A stretch of 58,213 nucleotides of DNA from a virus. The stretch lies in IMG/VR virus record IMGVR_UViG_3300043466_000797, positions 1 through 58,213 of that record; one strand, 5' to 3'. Position numbers and translations under genes: made by a program. Positions within the stretch are counted from its first letter, which is position 1; each line of letters opens with the position of its first letter. The notes under the pieces were generated by a model. That model searched no databases. It had not been told where the DNA came from and saw nothing but the letters and a program-made list of their open reading frames with translations. This document shows, one piece after another, positions 27,239-35,474 of this stretch.

Positions 27239-27904
27239 ATGGGATTAGTAAAAGGTCTTAAGGCCATGAACCAAACAATTGATCGCCCCGCTGCTTCTTC
27301 AGACGGTCCTCGCGGTCGCTGGCTAAAGTTAAACGATGGTCAGAGTGTAAAGATTAAGTTTCTTCAGGAACTAGATCCTGATTCACCAAATTATAGCGAT
27401 AAGGCTGGATTAGCATTTATTGCTGTTGAGCATACCAACCCATCCGATTACCGTCGCAAGGCTCTCTGTAGCATTGAAGACCAGGGTCGTTGCTTTGGAT
27501 GCGAGATGCATCGTCGTGACCCAAAGGCTGGTTGGAAGGGTCGTAGCCGACTCTACTGCAACATCCTTGTAAACGATGGTAATGAAGATCCATACGTTGC
27601 AATTTTCTCTCAGGGTACTGGCCCCAAGTCAGCCACACCTGAGATTATCCAGTACGCTGGAGAAACTGGAAGTATCACTTCCAACACCTGGCGATTGAAG
27701 CGCACAGGAGAGCGTACCGATACAAACTACAGCATCATTCCATTACCTACGGATTCAGATCCAGTAGATATTGACGAACTAGAACTGTTCGATCTTGAGA
27801 AGATCGCAGTTCGTGACGTTCCTTACGATGAGCAAGAAGGCTTCTATACAGGCGTTTCTGGTGGAGAAGATAGCGGTTCATCATCATCAAATGTTGAATG
27901 GTAA
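27239..27904 (+). CDS. Single-stranded DNA-binding protein (gp32-like)
   Basis: 221 residues. The layout is that of phage gp32-type SSBs: a short basic N-terminus, an OB-like core with a Cys/His zinc cluster (ALCSIEDQGRCFGCEMH, near residues 75-91) and an acidic, Ser/Gly-rich tail (GGEDSGSSSSNVEW) for protein contacts. Codons are CGT/GCT/ATC-rich, pointing to high expression. An AGGAG site and TACAAT/TATATATA sequences precede it. A long perfect hairpin follows. Confidence 0.75.
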   Translation: MGLVKGLKAMNQTIDRPAASSDGPRGRWLKLNDGQSVKIKFLQELDPDSPNYSDKAGLAFIAVEHTNPSDYRRKALCSIEDQGRCFGCEMHRRDPKAGWKGRSRLYCNILVNDGNEDPYVAIFSQGTGPKSATPEIIQYAGETGSITSNTWRLKRTGERTDTNYSIIPLPTDSDPVDIDELELFDLEKIAVRDVPYDEQEGFYTGVSGGEDSGSSSSNVEW

Positions 27905-27920
27905 ATAGAAGTTATGTTAC

Positions 27921-27948
27921 GCTAGGGCGGTAGAAATACCGCCCTAGC
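27921..27948 (+). terminator. 12-bp perfect hairpin with GNRA loop after SSB gene
   Basis: GCTAGGGCGGTA (27921-27932) pairs perfectly with TACCGCCCTAGC (27937-27948) around a GAAA loop. No T-run follows, so it is not a standard intrinsic terminator. It may stabilise the abundant SSB message, act as a processing site, or reduce read-through into the polymerase gene 18 bases downstream. Confidence 0.65.
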
Positions 27949-27965
27949 AGCATTATAGGAGAAAA

Positions 27966-30900
27966 GTGACTGATTTAGTACATCTACATGTTCATAGCCA
28001 TTACAGTCTAATGGATGGCCTTTCCTCGCCAGCAGAATTGTTGTCAGCAGCGAAGGATCTAGGTCAGACGGCTCTTGCTGTGACTGACCACGGCACACTA
28101 TCTTCCCACCGCGATATGCAGAAGTCAGCACGCGAGGCGGGATTAAAGCCAATCCTAGGCGTAGAGGCTTATATCTCAGAGACAGACAGATTCGACAAGC
28201 GAGACATTAAGAGTCGTGACGACAATACTCAGGTATTCAACCACATCATCTTGCTTGCTAAGAATCAGGATGGGCTACAGAATCTTCAGAAGTTGTCTGA
28301 GTTAGCCTGGAATGAAGGTTTCTACCGTAAGCCGCGAATCGACTTTGAAGTGCTAAGTGATTATGGTGACGGCCTTGTGGTTCTTTCAGGATGCCTTAAT
28401 GGTCTTATCTCTAAAGCGATTCAGCGTGGGGATGAAGAGAAGGCACGAAACATGCTCAAGTGGTTTAAGAACCGTTTTGACGATGACTTCTATATGGAAG
28501 TGCAGCCGCATAATCCGCCAGAGATTAATCATCAGTTGCTTAACCTAGCAGATGAATACAAGATAAAGCCAGTCACTACCTCAGATTGCCATTTTGCGCG
28601 GGAAGATCAGAGAGCGGTAGAGGAAGCACTACTTATCCTTTCCACTAAGCCTAATATGAACAAAGATGCATCATACGCATCTGGAAAGCAGATTAAGGAC
28701 GTATTCGAAAGACTTAATCATCTTTACCCAGAACGTCCCATTTCTTTTGAGGGCTGGGATCTATTTATTCAGAATCGTCTGGACATTGATACTTGGTATA
28801 AGAATTCTGGAATTGATCGCACAGACATTTATGAAAGTACTCTAGAAATTGCTGATAAAGTTGGAGAGTATGAGTATTACGAAAATCTATCATTACTTCC
28901 CAAGCCAAAGAAAGATCCTAATGTTCAGTTAGCAGAGATGTGTGGATATGCTCTTATCGCTAAGGGTCTAGAGACTGAAGAATATATTAATAGACTTAAT
29001 GAAGAACTAGAGGTAATTAAGGACAAGGATTTTGCCTCTTACTTCCTAGTTGTTGCAGACATGATTCAGTATGCCAAGGGAAACGATATTCTAGTTGGCC
29101 CAGGAAGAGGCTCTGCAGCAGGGTCACTAGTTTGCTATCTATTGGGAATTACAGAGGTAGACCCAATTGAATATGATTTACTGTTTTTCCGATTTATTAA
29201 TCCAGAGCGCAATGACTTCCCCGATATCGATACAGACTTTATGGATAGGCGTCGTAACGAGGTTAAGGAGTATCTACGCAAAAAGTTTAAGAATGTTGCT
29301 AGTATCTCTACCTTCCAATATTTTAAGGATAAGGGTGTTGTTCGTGACGCCTCTCGCGTGTTTGCAGTACCTTTAGGAGATGTTAATAAGGCTCTTAAGG
29401 GAATCGAAACATGGGAGGACTTTGAATCGAATAAGAATACCCGATGGTTCCGTGACAAATACCCAGAAGTCACAGACTTGGCTGCAAAATTGCGTGGTCG
29501 CATTCGCGCAGTTGGTGTCCATGCAGCAGGAGTTGTAGTTGCTAAAGAGCCAATCTCAAAGTACGCTCCGATGGAAACTAGGAGTGACGCTAACGATAAG
29601 GTTAGTGGAAGGGTTCCAGTTATAGCCTATGACATGGAGCAGGCAGCAGATATTGGATTGATCAAACTAGATGCGCTAGGACTTAAGACTCTATCTGTAG
29701 TGAAAGATACTTTAGATATTATCAAAGATCGTCGCGGCAAGGATATTGATCTACATTCTATTTCATTAGACGATGAATTAGTTTACCAAGATCTGTCTAA
29801 TGGATTTACCAAGGGTGTATTCCAGGCAGAAGCAACTCCGTACACCAATCTGCTAATTAAAATGGGTGTAGAAAGATTTGAGGATCTTGTCGCTTCTAAT
29901 GCTCTAGTACGTCCTGGCGCTATGAATACTGTAGGAGCAGCGTACATTGCACGCAAGCAGGGGCGGGAACAAATTAAATACGTCCATGAGATCATGAAGC
30001 CATTTACTGAGCGTACATATGGTGTTATTATCTATCAGGAACAGGTTATGCAAGCCTGCGTCCACCTGGGAGGAATGACTTGGGCAGAGGCTGATAAGGT
30101 TCGTAAGATTATTGGCAAGAAGAAGGATGCCAAGGAGTTTGATGCATTCAAAGATAAGTTTATTTCAGGAGCAGTAAATCATATTAGTGCAGAGGATGCA
30201 GAACATCTATGGCACGACTTTGAGGCACACGCAGGATATTCATTTAATCGCTCCCACGCTGTTGCATATTCAATGTTGTCATACTGGACTGCATGGCTTA
30301 AGCATTACTATCCACTAGAGTTCATCTTTGCTATTCTTAAAAACGAGGGCGACAAGGATGCTAGAACAGAGTACTTGCTAGAGGCAAAGAGATTGAACCT
30401 AAAGGTTTTACTTCCTCATGTTAATGAATCTGACATAGATTTTAGTTTACAGGGAGATAGCATTAGATTCGGACTTGCAGATATTAAGTTTATTAGTGAA
30501 AGTATTAGCAATAAATTAATTGCAGCAAGGCCATTTAGTAATTACGCAGAGTTAATTGAATTTTCCCAGAAGAAGGGGAGTGGTGTTAACAGTCGTGCCA
30601 TTTCTGCACTTAACGCAATCGGTGGCGCGGCCTTCGATGATAATCCCCGTACTGGAAATGAATCTGAGAATTACTATGAGTATCTAAATATTCCTAAGTT
30701 TGACGTTAAGGGAATTACTCCGTATGTAAGATCACAAGTATCTCCACTAGAAGACTTTACAGAAGACGGTTGCTACGTTCTTCTTGCTATGGTTAAGTCA
30801 ATTAAGAAGGGGCAGGGATGGTCAAGAGTAGAATTGGTAGACGATACTGGAGCAATCGGGATCTTTCATTCCGAAAATACACAGATCGAAACAGGAAACA

Positions 30901-31241
30901 TGTACTTCTTCTTAGTAGGGGACAATCGAATTCATCGATATGTTACTATAGAGGACGTAGTTGATCGTAAGGCAGATCCCTTTATTGAATTCCTTTATAT
31001 GGAAGAAGTCCTTGCTGGAGAAGGAGAAAAGTTTATAGTAGATTTTACTAACTATAAAACAAAGGCTGGCAAGATGATGGCACACGTTATTGTGTCTAAT
31101 AAAGATAAAGAAATGCAGAGACTGATTGTGTTCCCCAAACTATATGCACAAGCATTAGGAAAGATGAAGTCGGGAACAATTGTTGATTTGCAAATAGGTA
31201 AAATGGAAGATGGAACACTAACAGTTAGGAATGTAGGATGA
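27966..31241 (+). CDS. dnaE: DNA polymerase III alpha subunit (DnaE type)
   Basis: 1091 residues starting at GTG 27966 after AGGAGA. The PHP domain is at the N-terminus (HVHSHYSLMDG, then AVTDHGTL). The polymerase core has GPGRGSAAGSLVCYLLG (near 377-393) and the catalytic PDIDTDF (near 419-425). Helix-hairpin-helix-like and OB-fold segments follow (YVLLAMVKSIKKGQGWSRVE near 935-955). It is the phage replicative polymerase. It is a little shorter than bacterial DnaE1 but complete in motifs. Confidence 0.95.
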   Translation: MTDLVHLHVHSHYSLMDGLSSPAELLSAAKDLGQTALAVTDHGTLSSHRDMQKSAREAGLKPILGVEAYISETDRFDKRDIKSRDDNTQVFNHIILLAKNQDGLQNLQKLSELAWNEGFYRKPRIDFEVLSDYGDGLVVLSGCLNGLISKAIQRGDEEKARNMLKWFKNRFDDDFYMEVQPHNPPEINHQLLNLADEYKIKPVTTSDCHFAREDQRAVEEALLILSTKPNMNKDASYASGKQIKDVFERLNHLYPERPISFEGWDLFIQNRLDIDTWYKNSGIDRTDIYESTLEIADKVGEYEYYENLSLLPKPKKDPNVQLAEMCGYALIAKGLETEEYINRLNEELEVIKDKDFASYFLVVADMIQYAKGNDILVGPGRGSAAGSLVCYLLGITEVDPIEYDLLFFRFINPERNDFPDIDTDFMDRRRNEVKEYLRKKFKNVASISTFQYFKDKGVVRDASRVFAVPLGDVNKALKGIETWEDFESNKNTRWFRDKYPEVTDLAAKLRGRIRAVGVHAAGVVVAKEPISKYAPMETRSDANDKVSGRVPVIAYDMEQAADIGLIKLDALGLKTLSVVKDTLDIIKDRRGKDIDLHSISLDDELVYQDLSNGFTKGVFQAEATPYTNLLIKMGVERFEDLVASNALVRPGAMNTVGAAYIARKQGREQIKYVHEIMKPFTERTYGVIIYQEQVMQACVHLGGMTWAEADKVRKIIGKKKDAKEFDAFKDKFISGAVNHISAEDAEHLWHDFEAHAGYSFNRSHAVAYSMLSYWTAWLKHYYPLEFIFAILKNEGDKDARTEYLLEAKRLNLKVLLPHVNESDIDFSLQGDSIRFGLADIKFISESISNKLIAARPFSNYAELIEFSQKKGSGVNSRAISALNAIGGAAFDDNPRTGNESENYYEYLNIPKFDVKGITPYVRSQVSPLEDFTEDGCYVLLAMVKSIKKGQGWSRVELVDDTGAIGIFHSENTQIETGNMYFFLVGDNRIHRYVTIEDVVDRKADPFIEFLYMEEVLAGEGEKFIVDFTNYKTKAGKMMAHVIVSNKDKEMQRLIVFPKLYAQALGKMKSGTIVDLQIGKMEDGTLTVRNVG

Positions 31242-31426
31242 GTGAGCAGGCAGTAGATCTTAATCTAGGTAAAGTGCTTATGGCTATTCTTAAAAGATAT
31301 AAGAAAGTAGAAGTAAGTCCACAAGCACTACTAGAAGAAGTAGATGAAAACTATCAATTAAGAATTGATTTTAATGACGAGACAGAGATGTTTGAGATAA
31401 CATTGGAGGAGACAGATGAATCTTGA
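31238..31426 (+). CDS. Small acidic protein between polymerase and MazG
   Basis: 62 residues; ATG 31238 overlaps the polymerase TGA by 4 bases. The layout is an N-terminal helix (LGKVLMAILKRYKKVEVSPQ) followed by an acidic beta hairpin (YQLRIDFNDETEMFEITLEE). It is translationally coupled to DnaE, so an accessory role in replication is possible. No family recognised. Confidence 0.6.
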   Translation: MSEQAVDLNLGKVLMAILKRYKKVEVSPQALLEEVDENYQLRIDFNDETEMFEITLEETDES

Positions 31427-31754
31427 TAAGTTAGCAGAGCAGTTACATGTAACGGCTATAGAAAAAGGATTTTGGACTCCATTAGCATTTATGGAGCCAG
31501 GAGATGATTTTATTTTCTATTGCAAGCAATTAGCAATGGTACATTCAGAAGTGACAGAAGTCCTAGAGGCTTTGCGTAAGGATAAGGGTCAGGATGTTGT
31601 AGTTGAAGAACTTGCTGATATTATCATTCGCGTACTTGATTTATATGCTGGTCTATATGATAATGGAATCGTTACTGATTCATTAAACAAAACAGTTAGA
31701 AAAAAGGCAAGAGTAAATAAGGATAGGCCAAGACTTCACGGTGTTCGTGGATGA
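31416..31754 (+). CDS. mazG: MazG-like nucleotide pyrophosphohydrolase
   Basis: 112 residues of all-alpha fold. The metal-binding pattern is visible as HSEVTEVLEALR (about 43-54) and EELADIIIRVLDL (about 65-77), the ExxE...ExxD arrangement of the MazG/all-alpha NTP-PPase superfamily. It probably converts dNTP/NTP or (p)ppGpp-related nucleotides to monophosphates, adjusting pools during infection. It overlaps the preceding gene by 11 bases. Confidence 0.85.
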   Translation: MNLDKLAEQLHVTAIEKGFWTPLAFMEPGDDFIFYCKQLAMVHSEVTEVLEALRKDKGQDVVVEELADIIIRVLDLYAGLYDNGIVTDSLNKTVRKKARVNKDRPRLHGVRG

Positions 31755-31760
31755 TATAAT
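31752..31760 (+). promoter_or_regulatory. Extended -10 promoter TGATATAAT before 31770 gene
   Basis: TGATATAAT overlaps the MazG stop (31752-31754). The ATG of the next gene begins ten bases after the box ends, with no ribosome site between, so any transcript from here would be leaderless or nearly so. Confidence 0.55.
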
Positions 31761-31769
31761 AGTAATATA

Positions 31770-32039
31770 ATGGAAGGCTATGTCTTAAAGGGCATCGAAG
31801 ATGAATATTTATTAGTTATTAAATCTAGTGAATATGAGGAAATTCTTTACCTTATCGACAGAATTGCCGCTAGTAGACTTAAAAGATATAAAGAGTTTGC
31901 CATAGAATTAGAAAAGAGTTTAAATGATGATGGTCGCAGAAGAGATTCTGGCAAAACTAGACCCAAAAACACGACAAAGAATACAACTAGCAACAGAAGT
32001 AGACGTAAAAAAACAAGCAACTCCAAGCATTGGTCTTAA
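31770..32039 (+). CDS. Small protein with a basic tail overlapping recA
   Basis: 89 residues from ATG 31770. Residues 1-50 (YVLKGIEDEYLLVIKSSEYE then LYLIDRIAASRLKRYKEFAI) are ordinary mixed alpha-beta. Residues 53-89 are Arg/Lys/Ser/Thr/Asn-rich and are encoded in a 116-base overlap with the recA-like gene in another frame. No earlier stop exists in this frame, so the basic tail is unavoidable if the gene is real. It may bind nucleic acid. Confidence 0.5.
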   Translation: MEGYVLKGIEDEYLLVIKSSEYEEILYLIDRIAASRLKRYKEFAIELEKSLNDDGRRRDSGKTRPKNTTKNTTSNRSRRKKTSNSKHWS

Positions 32040-32922
32040 TTTATCACTTAAAGGTGGACTAGGCTATGGCAGACAGGTCATGGTCTGGGGAAACAAGAGT
32101 GCTGGAAAATCTTCATTCTGCCTACAAATGATTGGTATGGCACAGAAAGAAGGAAAGACTTGTGCCTGGATTGATTCAGAATCATCATATTCAGCATCAT
32201 GGGCAGAGGGTCTTGGGGTGGATTCATCTCAATTAATTTATTCTCCAGCCAAGACTATTAATGACATGGTAGATGTAGGAACAAGTCTAATGACTGCTGG
32301 TGTTGATATTATTGTAGTTGACTCTATCTCCGCACTACTTCCAGCCATTTACTTTGACAAAGATGGCGATGAATTAAAGCAACTACAGGATACAAAACAG
32401 ATCGGTGCGGAAGCAAAGGACATGACACATGCAGTCAAAATGCTTAATTACGCTAATCAGGATACTCTCCTGGTACTCATCAGCCAACAAAGAAATCAAT
32501 TTGGCAGTATGCACGCATCACATATCCCAACTGGAGGAATGGCCGTTAAGTTCTTCTCCAGCACGGTTATCAAACTCTGGTCATCAGAAGCAGAAGCAAA
32601 CCAAATAAAAGATGAAGTACAGGTTGGCGATAAATTAATTCAACAAAAAGTTGGTCGTCCAGTAAACTGGATTGTAGATTATAACAAACTTGGGCCTCCA
32701 AATCTTTCTGGACAATATGACTTTTATTACCAAGGATCTCATGTTGGAATAGATAGAGTAGCAGAGGTACTAGACGTAGCAGAAATGATGGGTAAGGTAG
32801 AGCGCGGTGGTGCCTGGTATACAGTACTTGGTGAAAGGCTCCAGGGAAGGGCTAAGGCAGTTCAATATTTAAGAGATAATCCACAAGCAGTAGATACATT
32901 AGAGGCTATGATTTATGGCTGA
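31924..32922 (+). CDS. recA: RecA-like recombinase
   Basis: 332 residues. Walker A is GNKSAGKSS (56-64) and Walker B is IIVVDSISALLP (near 128). The segment QRNQFGSMHASHIPTGG (near 195) matches the L1/L2-type DNA-binding loop region. It is shorter than bacterial RecA and lacks the C-terminal domain, as is usual for actinophage RecA-like proteins. It should drive strand exchange with the Cas4-like nuclease and RuvC-like resolvase encoded downstream. Three ATGs in a row (31924, 31927, 31930) are all possible starts. Confidence 0.88.
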   Translation: MMMVAEEILAKLDPKTRQRIQLATEVDVKKQATPSIGLNLSLKGGLGYGRQVMVWGNKSAGKSSFCLQMIGMAQKEGKTCAWIDSESSYSASWAEGLGVDSSQLIYSPAKTINDMVDVGTSLMTAGVDIIVVDSISALLPAIYFDKDGDELKQLQDTKQIGAEAKDMTHAVKMLNYANQDTLLVLISQQRNQFGSMHASHIPTGGMAVKFFSSTVIKLWSSEAEANQIKDEVQVGDKLIQQKVGRPVNWIVDYNKLGPPNLSGQYDFYYQGSHVGIDRVAEVLDVAEMMGKVERGGAWYTVLGERLQGRAKAVQYLRDNPQAVDTLEAMIYG

Positions 32923-33097
32923 GTCGCTAGAGGAATTCTTGGGATTAAATAAATCAACTAATAATATCGTAAAGGTAAATGGATCACTCTCCTGCCGCGA
33001 CTGTGATGAAATAGTTGCAGAAGGAGAAATTAATGAAGATACTAGAATTCTTTCATTTATTTGTAGCGTAGGACATAAATCAGAGGTAAGTATTTAG
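32915..33097 (+). CDS. Small possible zinc-binding protein
   Basis: 60 residues, ATG overlapping the recA end by 8 bases. A CRDC pair (near 28-31) and C50 with GH further on could bind a metal ion. The rest is acidic. It sits inside the recombination operon. Function unknown. Confidence 0.55.
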   Translation: MAESLEEFLGLNKSTNNIVKVNGSLSCRDCDEIVAEGEINEDTRILSFICSVGHKSEVSI

Positions 33098-33408
33098 TGT
33101 CTGAGGCAAATGAGATTAAAAGGGATGGTGCCAAGGGTCAAAAGAATTCAGGCCGTGGGCAGTACCAAAAGGGAGATGCCAAGTGGCATAACTTTGTAGT
33201 TGATTATAAAGAAACTGCTAAGTCAGTAGCAGTAAATAAGGAAATGTGGGCAAAGATTTGCACAGATACATTTCGCGTAGATAGAAGTATGCATCCACTT
33301 TTAAAATTAATTATTGGTGAGGGTGCATCAAAAGTCAGGCTGGCAGTAGTAGAGTGGGATATTCTAGAAGAATTGGTAGAGGCTTATGAACGTGATAGAA
33401 GCAGTTAG
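33097..33408 (+). CDS. Hypothetical protein in recombination operon
   Basis: 103 residues from GTG 33097, which shares a base with the previous TAG. A basic Gly/Lys/Gln-rich N-terminus (KRDGAKGQKNSGRGQYQKGD) is followed by a compact helical domain with two Trp residues. It may be a nucleic-acid-binding factor. I recognise no family. Confidence 0.55.
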   Translation: MSEANEIKRDGAKGQKNSGRGQYQKGDAKWHNFVVDYKETAKSVAVNKEMWAKICTDTFRVDRSMHPLLKLIIGEGASKVRLAVVEWDILEELVEAYERDRSS

Positions 33409-33703
33409 TGAGATTACAGAGTTTAATGAACTCTCAGAGTTTATGCAAGACCCAGACCTTGATGCGGCAATGGAATTAATTATTAAGTTGATAGCCAAGC
33501 CAGATGTTCCAGCAGCCAAGGCACCAGAGATTATTACTAGGCTGCAGGCCATTGCTGCCAAGTTATCAATTATGTCTAGGTACTATACAACTTTTGAGAA
33601 AGGGCCAGAAGCCTCTAAGAAAAAAAATGTTTACTATACAACAGCAGAAGCAATTAATAAGTTAGTAGATGCACTCAAATACAATGCGAGGTTTGGTCTG
33701 TGA
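33386..33703 (+). CDS. Hypothetical helical protein upstream of Cas4-like nuclease
   Basis: 105 residues, almost wholly helical (EFNELSEFMQDPDLDAAMEL, then APEIITRLQAIAAKLSIMSR). It overlaps both neighbours (23 bases upstream, 4 bases downstream) and so is probably produced in step with the nuclease. No motif that assigns a reaction. Confidence 0.6.
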   Translation: MNVIEAVSEITEFNELSEFMQDPDLDAAMELIIKLIAKPDVPAAKAPEIITRLQAIAAKLSIMSRYYTTFEKGPEASKKKNVYYTTAEAINKLVDALKYNARFGL

Positions 33704-34485
33704 GTAAAAATGTAGTTAAGAGTTTAAAGTTTAAAAAGGTAGACGGTTTCGATTATGCAGAGTTTTCTGCAATGATTGATAAGGCTTACAACGATAGAAA
33801 ACGTGGTAAGCGGGACATGCAGAAGAAAACATTTAGCCCTAGTACCGTAGGATATGGTCATGGAAACTGCCCAAGATACTGGTTTATTGCCTTTAATGGT
33901 GAGGAATTTGATGAGAAATTCGATGCAACCGCTATTGCTAACATGCTTAACGGAACATACGCTCACGAAAGACTGCAAAAGATCATAGAAGAAACAGGCG
34001 TTCTAAAAGAAACAGAGCGAGAGATTATCTCAGAAGATCCTCCAATTAGAGGCTTTGCAGACGTTGTGCTGGATTGGAATGATACAGAGATCGTTGGTGA
34101 AATTAAGACTACGAAAGAAGAGCAATTCATCCATCGTCAGTCATCTATGAAGCCATCGTCCAACCACCTTTTGCAGATACTCACCTATATGAAGGTGGAA
34201 GGTGCGACAGAAGGATTTTTGTTGTATGAGAATAAAAATACTCAAGAAATCTGTATCATCCCTGTCAGCATGAATGAGCGAAATGAGAAGATCATCAACG
34301 ACACATTCGACTGGATGCGCGAGGTTTACGCTATGTATGTTGATAACATCATACCAGCGAGAGGTTTCGCAAAAACGTCATATGCGTGTGCTAATTGCCC
34401 AGTTAAGAAACATTGCTGGGCTGCGAGAAATAATAAATATGGCGAGGGTGTGGAAAAAGTTAGGACATTGGTGCCACCCAAATGA
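33700..34485 (+). CDS. Cas4/RecB-like PD-(D/E)XK exonuclease with Fe-S cysteines
   Basis: 261 residues from GTG 33700. The nuclease core reads GFADVVLDWNDTEIVGEIKTT (split at D and EIK; near 109-129), the D...ExK triad of the PD-(D/E)XK fold. A Cys near the N-terminus (GHGNCPRYW, about 53) and a C-terminal CANCPVKKHC cluster (near 231-240) give four Cys for a 4Fe-4S cluster, as in Cas4 and AddB. It probably resects DNA ends for the RecA-like protein. No CRISPR array is present. Confidence 0.82.
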   Translation: MSKNVVKSLKFKKVDGFDYAEFSAMIDKAYNDRKRGKRDMQKKTFSPSTVGYGHGNCPRYWFIAFNGEEFDEKFDATAIANMLNGTYAHERLQKIIEETGVLKETEREIISEDPPIRGFADVVLDWNDTEIVGEIKTTKEEQFIHRQSSMKPSSNHLLQILTYMKVEGATEGFLLYENKNTQEICIIPVSMNERNEKIINDTFDWMREVYAMYVDNIIPARGFAKTSYACANCPVKKHCWAARNNKYGEGVEKVRTLVPPK

Positions 34486-34766
34486 TATGTGCGAATGATG
34501 GGTGTGAGAATACATTTAACAAATCTACCCATAATCAAAAATATTGCTCTGATGAATGTTGTAGAGAAGCAACAAATAGAAAGATCAGAGATAAATACTA
34601 TGAGCAAAAAGAGCGTCTGGCTGGAAAGAAAAGAAAATGCTCTACTAAGTCATGTAAAAACATATTAAGCAGATATAATGAAGATAACATTTGCAATGAA
34701 TGCTTATCAAAATCAGAAAATGAAAAAAGAGCAGAACTGTTCAGGATAATAAATGTCTCTCGCTAA
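34482..34766 (+). CDS. Double zinc-finger protein
   Basis: 94 residues, overlapping the nuclease stop by 4 bases. The first finger is CANDGCENTF...KYCSDEC (residues 3-26), followed by a basic helix; the second is CSTKSCKNIL...ICNEC (near 53-74). The KYCSDEC pattern resembles zinc domains found near phage endonucleases. It probably binds DNA or assists the resolvase encoded next. Confidence 0.65.
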   Translation: MICANDGCENTFNKSTHNQKYCSDECCREATNRKIRDKYYEQKERLAGKKRKCSTKSCKNILSRYNEDNICNECLSKSENEKRAELFRIINVSR

Positions 34767-35316
34767 ATTAGCCAAGTCGTCCGAAACCTCAGTATTAGGA
34801 ATAGATGCCTCTACGCGCAGCGTTGCGTTCTGTCTTTTTCAGAACAATAAGCCAGTAAAATGGGGCGAGGTATTCTTTGATGGTGGCGATGTGTACGAAA
34901 GGATTCTAGACGCAAAGAAAAAGGTGCGTGGGATTATGAATCAAATCCCGTCCGACTTTGTGGCTATTGAAGCAGCCGTCATGGTTCGTAGTGCTAATAC
35001 AGGATTAAAGATGGCATATATATTTGGTGCTATAATGGCAGAGTTGATATTTGATGGTCGTAAGGTCGTAGAGGTTCATCCTATAACTTGGCAATCATAT
35101 ATTGGAAATAAGAACTTCACTAAGGCTCAGAAAGAACAGGTTAAGAAAGACTTTCCAGGAAAATCTGAGAATTGGTATAAAGCAAAGATTAGAGAGATGC
35201 GTAAGCAAAAAACAATTGACTTCTGTCAGAGTCTAGGGGTTACAGTAGAAAGTGACAATGTTGCTGATGCCTGCGGCATTGGGTGGTACGCAATGAATAA
35301 TATGGTGCGCTCATGA
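34753..35316 (+). CDS. ruvC: RuvC-like Holliday junction resolvase
   Basis: 187 residues. The RNase-H-like core has the first Asp in LGIDASTRS (near 16-24), a catalytic Glu in VAIEAAV (near 73) and the C-terminal acidic pair in DNVADACGIGWY (near 168-179). This is the classic RuvC arrangement. It should resolve branched intermediates before packaging by the terminase. It overlaps the preceding zinc-finger gene by 14 bases. Confidence 0.85.
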   Translation: MSLAKLAKSSETSVLGIDASTRSVAFCLFQNNKPVKWGEVFFDGGDVYERILDAKKKVRGIMNQIPSDFVAIEAAVMVRSANTGLKMAYIFGAIMAELIFDGRKVVEVHPITWQSYIGNKNFTKAQKEQVKKDFPGKSENWYKAKIREMRKQKTIDFCQSLGVTVESDNVADACGIGWYAMNNMVRS

Positions 35317-35474
35317 AGTTATATGAAGACGTAAATTGGCTACGCAAGAGATATATCATAGAAAAAAAGACGACTCAGCAAATGGCTAAAGAGGCTGGAT
35401 GCTCTCACATGACAATCCAAAGAGCATTAGAAAAATATGGACTGATTAAAAATCAGAGAAGGTGGACTAAATGA
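35313..35474 (+). CDS. Small helix-turn-helix protein
   Basis: 53 residues between two ATGA overlaps (RuvC stop at 35314-35316, next start at 35471). Residues 19-44 (KTTQQMAKEAGCSHMTIQRA, then LEKYG) form a clear homeodomain-like/sigma-r4-type helix-turn-helix. Flanking residues are basic. It may be a regulator of the following sugar cassette or a DNA-architecture protein. Confidence 0.75.
   Translation: MKLYEDVNWLRKRYIIEKKTTQQMAKEAGCSHMTIQRALEKYGLIKNQRRWTK

Noticed and set aside
33700-34485. Cas4 as part of a CRISPR system
   Set aside because: No Cas1, Cas2 or repeat array is seen; it sits with RecA and RuvC and is better read as a recombination exonuclease.
35025-35033. TGCTATAAT promoter-like 9-mer inside the resolvase gene
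   Set aside because: It matches an extended -10 but lies within a conserved coding stretch (residues FGAIMAEL) with no gene start nearby.
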